Of a stretch of 10,090 nt of DNA, positions 5,102 to 10,090 are shown in pieces. The number at the start of each line of letters is the position of its first letter. Position 1 is the first letter of the stretch. A program made the translations under genes and the position numbers. This stretch comes from Gammaproteobacteria bacterium (GTDB taxonomy: Bacteria; Pseudomonadota; Gammaproteobacteria; Steroidobacterales; UBA11654), in contig DTSX01000042.1 in the NCBI GenBank assembly GCA_012965065.1, positions 1 through 10,090 on the forward strand. Direction: 5' to 3'. Below the pieces are notes generated by a model. That model saw only the letters and a list, made by a program, of their open reading frames with translations. It was not told where the DNA came from and searched no databases.

Positions 5102-7525
5102 CTATGCCCTCAAACGTTTATTTTCTGGATCATAAACAGGATCTTTCAATACCGTCGCTCGACAACGCTCACCGAGCAGGTCCACATCCAGTTCGGTACC
5201 AGGTGCAGAATTTCCTGGATCTACGTAGCCAAAGCCGAGACTTTTTTGCACGAAATGACCGTAACCTCCCGAGGTGGTTATGCCGATGCACTTGTCAGCA
5301 ATAAAAATGGGTTCGCCTCCGTGAACATCTGAATCGGTGGCTTCAATCTCGAAATACACCAATTGAAACAAACGTTCCTCTTGTTGTTGGCGGAGGGTTG
5401 CTTCCTTACCGACAAAATCGGCTTTGTCCAATTTAATAAAACGCTCCATATCAGCATCAATCATTGTCACTTCATTGGTCAACTCGGCACCCCAACCTCG
5501 GTAAGCTTTTTCCATTCTCAGACTGTCCACGGCATAAAGACCAAAGTTTGTGATACCAAATTCTTCTCCTGCTTGCCACAGGGCATCGAAGATTGTTTCC
5601 ATATGTTCCATTGGTGGATGCAACTCCCAGCCCAACTCGCCGACATAGTTGACTCGGAGTGCCCGAGTAGACAATCCAGCTACTTGCGTCTCTTTTCCGC
5701 TCAACCATCGGAACGAAGCGTTGTCCAATTTTTCTTCTGTGACTTTAGCCAACACCTCCCGTGATCTTGGGCCTGCAAGAATCAGTACGCCCCGATCATT
5801 GGTAATATTGACGATATCAACGTCTTCTTCAGCAGTCCTCGCCTGGGTGAGATAATCCAAATCTCGAAGTTCCGCCCCGGCAGCGGAAAGTACATAGAAT
5901 TGATTGTCAGCCAAGCGAGTGATGGTCATTTCCGCGCCGATTCTGCCTGCATCAGAGAGAACATGTGCAAGCACCATGCCACCTTGTTTTGCTGGCATTG
6001 TATTGGCACATATACGGTTTAAATAGGATTCTGCATCGGAACCGGTAACGTCGTACTTGGCAAAACCCGTTAAATCCAGAATACCGACACGCTCACGCAC
6101 AGCGAAACACTCAGCGCGCACCACATCAAACACGTTGTTGTGTCGACGGCTGTAATTTTCCTCACGACCATCCAATGAAAACCACTTGGGCCGCTCCCAC
6201 CCGAAGGTCTCTGTGAAGACACAACCTCTGTCTTTAAGTTTTTTGTACAAGGGGCTCTTTCGTCGAGACCGTCCAGCCGGCAATTCCTCACCTGGCATTG
6301 GGGTAAAATAGGTCCTCTGGTAATCTTGGAAACCTTTGGCGTTCATATAACTCTTATCGGCATAATCGCCATAGCGTCGTGAATCAAAACCAGTCATGTT
6401 GATCTCGGAGTCTCCGTACAGCATCCATTGGGTAAGGTATTTTCCACAACCGGCAGCCTGAGCAATACCAAACGATGCACCACAACAATTCCAGAAGTTC
6501 TTCAACCCAGTAACCGGTCCCAACAAGGGTGCGCCATCTGACGAATGCGGGATGGCCCCACACACCACACGTTTAATACCTGCATCCTCAAACAACGGCA
6601 TGCGTTCCATGGCGTGCTCGAGCCAAGGCATCAACCGTGGTAGGTCGTCTGAGAAAAGCTCGCTGTCGGATTCCCAAGGAGGTAAACCACTCGGTGCCCA
6701 AGCTTCCGTCATATTGGCTTGTTCATAAATGCCAATCAGACCCGATTTTTGTTCCTGTCGAAGATACGAGGACGCTCTTGGGTCTCGGATAACTTGAATC
6801 TCTTGATCACGCTCGGAAAATTCTTCCACAGGCCCGGTTACTATGTAGTGGTGTTGCATGTTTACGATCGGTAAATCCCTGCCAACCATTTGCGCAACCC
6901 GTCGGGCATAGCAGCCTGCTGCATTGACAACCGTTTCAGCAATGATGTTGCCTTTTTCTGTAACCACTTGCCACTCGCCCGAAGGCATGGCTTTGATGTC
7001 AGTAACACGATTGTGTCGTTGGATACTGGCACCCATTTTAGTCGCCCCAAGTGCCATTGCGTTGGTGAGCCCTGCCGGATCTGCATGCCCGTCATCGAGC
7101 GTCCATGCGCCTGCAAGCACACCGTCTGTATTTATGAAAGGGTTGATCTGTTTGATTTTTTCAGCATCAATAATTTCCATGTGGAACCCAACATTGTCAG
7201 CGATACCTTTCATGTAATGAAACCAATCAATATCTTCATGTGTTAAAGCTAAACGAATACCGCCGGAGGCATGCCAACTGACATACTGGCCCGTCAGTTC
7301 CTCCAACCGTGAATACAGCCAGTTGCCGTAATTGTGAATTTTTGCAAGGTTGTAGTTGCCGACCATACTGGGGCATTGCCCGGCAGCATGCCAAGTGGAC
7401 CCTGATGTCAGTTCGCCTTTCTCAATCAGGAGAAGGTCATCACAACCTTCTTCTGCCAAATGATACAGCAGTGAAACACCCATAATGCCGCCACCGACAA
7501 TAACGATCCGTGCCTGGTTATTCAC
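5102..7525 (-). CDS. FAD-dependent dimethylglycine (or sarcosine) dehydrogenase with C-terminal GcvT domains
   Basis: This 807-residue enzyme has an N-terminal FAD/DAO domain (about 5-370) with the Rossmann motif VGGGIMG (10-16). TSGSTWHAAG (40-49) contains His-46 at the position that carries covalent FAD in mammalian dimethylglycine dehydrogenase. MQHHYIVT (223-230) lies in the substrate side of the flavin site. A linker domain (370-430) leads to a GcvT aminomethyltransferase-like domain (about 460-705; YVGELGWEL at 627-635, AYRGWGAEL at 674-682) and a GcvT C-terminal barrel (about 715-800). The family oxidises an N-methyl group and passes formaldehyde through an internal channel to tetrahydrofolate as 5,10-methylene-THF. 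Dimethylglycine is favoured by the operon context; sarcosine cannot be excluded. The start is GTG (7523-7525), because the Rossmann motif follows directly. It overlaps the thioesterase stop by 8 nt, and lack of a clear Shine-Dalgarno suggests translational coupling. Confidence 0.9.
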   Translation of the reverse strand: MNNQARIVIVGGGIMGVSLLYHLAEEGCDDLLLIEKGELTSGSTWHAAGQCPSMVGNYNLAKIHNYGNWLYSRLEELTGQYVSWHASGGIRLALTHEDIDWFHYMKGIADNVGFHMEIIDAEKIKQINPFINTDGVLAGAWTLDDGHADPAGLTNAMALGATKMGASIQRHNRVTDIKAMPSGEWQVVTEKGNIIAETVVNAAGCYARRVAQMVGRDLPIVNMQHHYIVTGPVEEFSERDQEIQVIRDPRASSYLRQEQKSGLIGIYEQANMTEAWAPSGLPPWESDSELFSDDLPRLMPWLEHAMERMPLFEDAGIKRVVCGAIPHSSDGAPLLGPVTGLKNFWNCCGASFGIAQAAGCGKYLTQWMLYGDSEINMTGFDSRRYGDYADKSYMNAKGFQDYQRTYFTPMPGEELPAGRSRRKSPLYKKLKDRGCVFTETFGWERPKWFSLDGREENYSRRHNNVFDVVRAECFAVRERVGILDLTGFAKYDVTGSDAESYLNRICANTMPAKQGGMVLAHVLSDAGRIGAEMTITRLADNQFYVLSAAGAELRDLDYLTQARTAEEDVDIVNITNDRGVLILAGPRSREVLAKVTEEKLDNASFRWLSGKETQVAGLSTRALRVNYVGELGWELHPPMEHMETIFDALWQAGEEFGITNFGLYAVDSLRMEKAYRGWGAELTNEVTMIDADMERFIKLDKADFVGKEATLRQQQEERLFQLVYFEIEATDSDVHGGEPIFIADKCIGITTSGGYGHFVQKSLGFGYVDPGNSAPGTELDVDLLGERCRATVLKDPVYDPENKRLRA

Positions 7526-7952
7526 TGTCGCTGTCTGTTTTTTCTATCAAGTGTTTCGACGCCAATTCCCGAAGTGGCTCGGAGATCTTGATGGATTTTC
7601 GGGTCTGTAAATCGAAGAGCACACTGGTGCATTCAAGTGTGGCAGCCACCTCATGGCTGCCGAGATCTCTCATCTCGTAAAAAACCGTGATTGACTTGGT
7701 GCCGATTTTAGTAAGGCCAGCATGGATCTCAAGAAGATCCCCAGCTGCTACTTCTGCTTGGTAATCAATAACATGTCGAACATCGGCCCAAGCAATCTTG
7801 CCATCTGCATCACTGGATCCGGTCCATCCAAAGACTTTGTATAATAAGTGATAAGCTGCGTCGTCAAACATGGCCACATAATGGCGGGTGGTAAGATGGC
7901 CTAATACGTCACACATCCACGGGTGTGCCACGCTCTTTTGTACTAGATTCAT
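7518..7952 (-). CDS. cdhB: Hotdog acyl-CoA thioesterase, probable betainyl-CoA thioesterase
   Basis: This is a 144-residue single-domain 4HBT-type hotdog thioesterase. The N-terminal segment WMCDVLGHLTTRHYVAMFDDA (split: Asp-15, Gly-18, His-19, Tyr-25, Asp-30/31) is the family's active-site helix region; Asp-15 is the likely catalytic acid. DYQAEVAAGDLLEI (about 64-77) and VFYEMRDL are typical beta strands of the fold. It sits between a BKACE gene and a dimethylglycine dehydrogenase gene. In carnitine-degrading bacteria a comparable small thioesterase (CdhB, or a domain fused to carnitine dehydrogenase) hydrolyses betainyl-CoA to glycine betaine and CoA; that role here is inferred from context. 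ATG at 7950-7952 has a good Shine-Dalgarno, GAAGG (7960-7964), 7 nt upstream. Gap to the preceding gene is 26 nt. The symbol is tentative. Confidence 0.8.
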   Translation of the reverse strand: MNLVQKSVAHPWMCDVLGHLTTRHYVAMFDDAAYHLLYKVFGWTGSSDADGKIAWADVRHVIDYQAEVAAGDLLEIHAGLTKIGTKSITVFYEMRDLGSHEVAATLECTSVLFDLQTRKSIKISEPLRELASKHLIEKTDSDSE

Positions 7953-7978
7953 TGGAAAACCTTCATAAGTATTGTCAT

Positions 7979-8869
7979 TTACGAGAGATCTTTAAGGCCT
8001 AAAGTGTCTCTTGCTTCTGCAACCGTCTGGATCGAACATCCCATGAGTTGAATTATATTGCAAGCCCTCTCTACCAATTGAGCATTGGATGCAAATACCC
8101 CTTTCTCCAGATAAAGATTGTCCTCAAGCCCTACCCGGACATTGCCTCCGAGTAATACCGCTTGTGCAACCATTGGCATTTCCATCGCACCAACACCAAA
8201 TCCACCCCAGTTGCAACCCTCTGGTAAAGCATCCACCATGGTCTTGAACGAAGCGGTATTGGCCTCAGCGGCCCAGCGAATACCAAGACACACTTGGAAC
8301 ATAGGCGGACTGTCAAGAAGTCCCTGTGTCAGCATGTGTTTGGCAAATGACAATTGACCCAATTCAAATACCTCGAGTTCCGGTTTAACACCAATTTCCT
8401 GCAGCCTTTTGGCTCCCTGTTCCAGCATATTTGGTGTCGAAATGTAGACGTAATTACCTTCCCCATAGTTGAACGAACCGCAATCGAGCGAACAGATTTC
8501 CGGCAGGAGTTCCTCAACATGTTTAATCCGTTCCATCATGCCAACGCAGTCCGTAGCCTCACTGAAATTCATCGGTTCATTGTCGGGACCGAGAAAAAGA
8601 TCACCCCCCATGCCGGTGGTGAGATTAATAATCACATCGACATCACTGCTGCGAATACGCTCCACCACTTCTCGGTAAAGTTCCACCCGTCGACTTGGTT
8701 TACCGCTATCAGGCTCTCGAACGTGGATGTGTGCTATTGCAGCCCCAGCTTTGGCAGCTTCAATCGCAGCTGTTGCTATTTCCTCAGGAGTCACTGGAAT
8801 TGCAGGATGCTTGCCAACCGAGTCACCCGAGCCGGTTACCGCACAACTGACAATAACGTTGCGGTTCAT
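7979..8869 (-). CDS. cdhC: BKACE family (DUF849) beta-keto acid cleavage enzyme, probable 3-dehydrocarnitine cleavage enzyme
   Basis: This 296-residue TIM-barrel enzyme belongs to the family that includes 3-keto-5-aminohexanoate cleavage enzyme (Kce). The start MNRNVIVSCAVTGSG is typical. Zinc ligands His-47 and His-49 lie in AHIHVREP and Glu-249 in VRVGLEDN; Arg-245 and Asp-250 keep the spacing of Kce Arg226/Glu230/Asp231. INLTTGMGGD (81-90) is the conserved second strand loop. The reaction is a retro-Claisen-type cleavage: a beta-keto acid plus acetyl-CoA gives acetoacetate plus a new acyl-CoA. The neighbouring thioesterase and methylglycine dehydrogenase point to 3-dehydrocarnitine as substrate, with betainyl-CoA as product. 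This is inference, since BKACE members use many keto acids. It is first in the operon, with the promoter at 8927-8956. The ATG has only a weak, distant Shine-Dalgarno (TAAGG, 8886-8890). The symbol is tentative. Confidence 0.9.
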   Translation of the reverse strand: MNRNVIVSCAVTGSGDSVGKHPAIPVTPEEIATAAIEAAKAGAAIAHIHVREPDSGKPSRRVELYREVVERIRSSDVDVIINLTTGMGGDLFLGPDNEPMNFSEATDCVGMMERIKHVEELLPEICSLDCGSFNYGEGNYVYISTPNMLEQGAKRLQEIGVKPELEVFELGQLSFAKHMLTQGLLDSPPMFQVCLGIRWAAEANTASFKTMVDALPEGCNWGGFGVGAMEMPMVAQAVLLGGNVRVGLEDNLYLEKGVFASNAQLVERACNIIQLMGCSIQTVAEARDTLGLKDLS

Positions 8870-8926
8870 TTGGTGATCTTGGTTTGCCTTACCATTGGAA
8901 GTATTCTTGTTTGGGTCATGGATAAA

Positions 8927-8956
8927 ATTATATCAATTTCTCCTCTGCGTAGACAA
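8927..8956 (-). promoter_or_regulatory. Predicted sigma-70 promoter of the BKACE operon
   Basis: On the minus strand a perfect -10 box TATAAT (8927-8932) is preceded, 18 bp upstream, by TTGTCT (8951-8956; 4 of 6 matches to TTGACA). Transcription would start near 8920, giving a leader of about 50 nt before the ATG at 8869. The -35 box shares bases 8955-8956 with the T-tract of the receptor gene's terminator, so termination and initiation are packed together. No operator palindrome is evident in the leader. Confidence 0.6.
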
Positions 8957-8985
8957 AAAAAAGGACGGGCCAAAGCCCGTCCTTT
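8955..8985 (-). terminator. Rho-independent terminator of the TonB-dependent receptor gene
   Basis: On the minus strand GGACGGGC (8975-8982 read as complement) pairs perfectly with GCCCGTCC (8963-8970) around a TTTG loop; flanking AAA/TTT extends the stem. It is followed by a run of eight T (complement of 8955-8962). It begins 18 nt after the receptor stop codon. This is a textbook intrinsic terminator and separates the receptor from the catabolic operon. Confidence 0.93.
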
Positions 8986-9003
8986 ATTATCATTCAGCTC
9001 AAC

Positions 9004-10090
9004 TTAGAAGTTGTAGGTCAAGCGTGCACCCCAAACTTCTCTTGGGGCCATGTACATGGCGTGAGCACCGGAGGTCAATGGTACATCAAAGCCTCCATTA
9101 GCAATTATTTCATCTGTGATATTTCTACCGTAGACCATTGCTTCCCATTTGTCAGCACGAACCCCAGCACGAATGTTGATTCGCTGGCTGGCTTCCTGTG
9201 CATCAATTGGGTCAGCGTCACCTGCATAGGTGTAGTCATCGAAGAAACTGACATCGAGACTTAAAAAGAATTGCATGTCTGAACCTATGTTCCTGGTGTA
9301 ATCAGCAAACACGGCGCCATTGTACTTACCAGGTCCACGTGGCTCACCAGACAAATCCTGGTTTCCAACCGCCATGAAACCGGCTGCATTCCAAATCGCT
9401 TTGCAATTACCAATGGCTAAATCTGAACCGTAGTGGCTCTGGTGTATATTCGTATAAGAATAACCTGTGGGAGCGTAGGGATTACCCGTTGGATCCATAC
9501 CTCTGAAGGTAGCCAATTGTTTTTCAGTACAAGCAGCTGCTGGGAATGAATCAAACTTGGCATCAAGATAAGCGGCGTTAACACCGATTCTAAGATCTGG
9601 GGTGGCTTGCCACAACAAATCCATTTCGATTGTGTCCACATCTGAGGAAGCAGCATTGCCGACGACAAAGCCTAAACCGACAAAGGTTGATACTTGTTGG
9701 TTGTCGTAATCTGCGTGCGCAGCAGCCCAGTTAAACTGCAATTTACCGTTCGGAAACGTGTGCTTGCCTCCAATTTCATACGATACTGCGGTCTCGTCAT
9801 CGTATTCAAAACCAATTCCTGGTTCAGTAGGATTTGGAACACGCGCGCCTCCAACTAAACTAAATGTAGGATTCTGGTCATCGGCTGCGTTGTAGCCACC
9901 ACTTTTATAGCCTTTCGAAAAACTGGCATAAATCATATGATTGTCTGAAAGGTCCTTCTTGATCACCAAGGAAGGCAACCAATGATCGGTATTTCTTTCA
10001 GGAACATTGTCAAAGTTATGTGCCCAGGTATCGAAAGTAGCGCCCATAATGCCAGCGAGAAATGCATTGGAACTACAGGTTTGCAAACCG
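9004..10090 (-). CDS. TonB-dependent outer membrane receptor, C-terminal part (5' end outside window)
   Basis: About 362 codons of the C-terminal beta-barrel are present; the frame stays open to the window edge (codon GGT at 10087-10089), so the gene is truncated by the window and the TTG at 10084-10086 is not its start. Features typical of the family are YASFSKGYKSGGYN (near the left of the visible part), alternating amphipathic strands rich in aromatic residues, and an extreme C-terminus RLTYNF ending in the Phe needed for barrel assembly. Such receptors import siderophores, vitamins, oligosaccharides or other scarce ligands using TonB energy; the ligand cannot be told without the plug domain. 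AACTEKQ and GNCKAIWN in an extracellular loop region carry a possible disulfide pair. It is followed by a strong terminator and is probably not co-transcribed with the downstream operon, though proximity may reflect related nutrient use. Confidence 0.93.
   Translation of the reverse strand, partial: GLQTCSSNAFLAGIMGATFDTWAHNFDNVPERNTDHWLPSLVIKKDLSDNHMIYASFSKGYKSGGYNAADDQNPTFSLVGGARVPNPTEPGIGFEYDDETAVSYEIGGKHTFPNGKLQFNWAAAHADYDNQQVSTFVGLGFVVGNAASSDVDTIEMDLLWQATPDLRIGVNAAYLDAKFDSFPAAACTEKQLATFRGMDPTGNPYAPTGYSYTNIHQSHYGSDLAIGNCKAIWNAAGFMAVGNQDLSGEPRGPGKYNGAVFADYTRNIGSDMQFFLSLDVSFFDDYTYAGDADPIDAQEASQRINIRAGVRADKWEAMVYGRNITDEIIANGGFDVPLTSGAHAMYMAPREVWGARLTYNF

Noticed and set aside
5102..7525. The GcvT part as a DMSP demethylase (DmdA) or a glycine cleavage T protein
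   Set aside because: The GcvT domains are fused to an N-terminal FAD domain with a covalent-flavin histidine motif, which is the architecture of dimethylglycine/sarcosine dehydrogenases.
8354..9007. A 217-codon open frame on the + strand
   Set aside because: It lies antisense to the well-supported BKACE gene and runs through the promoter and terminator; its protein has no recognisable motif.
1..10090. CRISPR array, insertion sequence, prophage or defence genes
   Set aside because: No regularly spaced repeats, transposase, integrase, Cas or phage structural proteins were seen on either strand.

Overview
The window looks like chromosomal DNA of a marine-type gammaproteobacterium with moderate GC. 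The support is a YfcG-type glutathione transferase very close to the enterobacterial one, a tRNA-Ser with an encoded CCA end, a TonB-dependent receptor, and tightly packed catabolic genes. Species assignment is inference; nothing in the window names it.

Layout. Positions 1-928 are AT-rich and carry a short open fragment running off the left edge (1-81), an 11-bp direct repeat, and two small tandem minus-strand genes (124-417, 425-730) for secreted proteins with nearly identical signal peptides but unrelated mature parts. A tRNA-Ser(GGA) gene lies at 929-1019, with several palindromes on its 3' side and one hairpin on its 5' side. Positions 1045-3144 encode a secreted Ntn-hydrolase of the penicillin/acyl-homoserine-lactone acylase family. 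It is transcribed away from a YfcG-like glutathione transferase gene (3213-3938), with a short regulatory gap between them.

Positions 3958-8869 form a compact minus-strand operon in the order: BKACE (beta-keto acid cleavage enzyme, DUF849), a small hotdog thioesterase, a fused FAD/GcvT dimethylglycine (or sarcosine) dehydrogenase, and an epoxide-hydrolase-family alpha/beta hydrolase. Gaps are 26 nt, an 8-nt overlap and 7 nt. A perfect TATAAT box lies ahead of the first gene. At 9004-10090 is the C-terminal part of a TonB-dependent receptor, closed by a textbook intrinsic terminator whose T-tract overlaps the operon's -35 box.

How the genes work together. The best reading of the operon is lower carnitine catabolism. 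3-dehydrocarnitine plus acetyl-CoA is cleaved by BKACE to acetoacetate and betainyl-CoA. The thioesterase releases glycine betaine. After a demethylation not encoded here, the FAD/GcvT enzyme oxidises dimethylglycine to sarcosine, passing the one-carbon unit to tetrahydrofolate. Carnitine dehydrogenase and betaine demethylase are not in the window. The epoxide hydrolase homologue at the operon's end has no obvious place in this route and is the most intriguing component.
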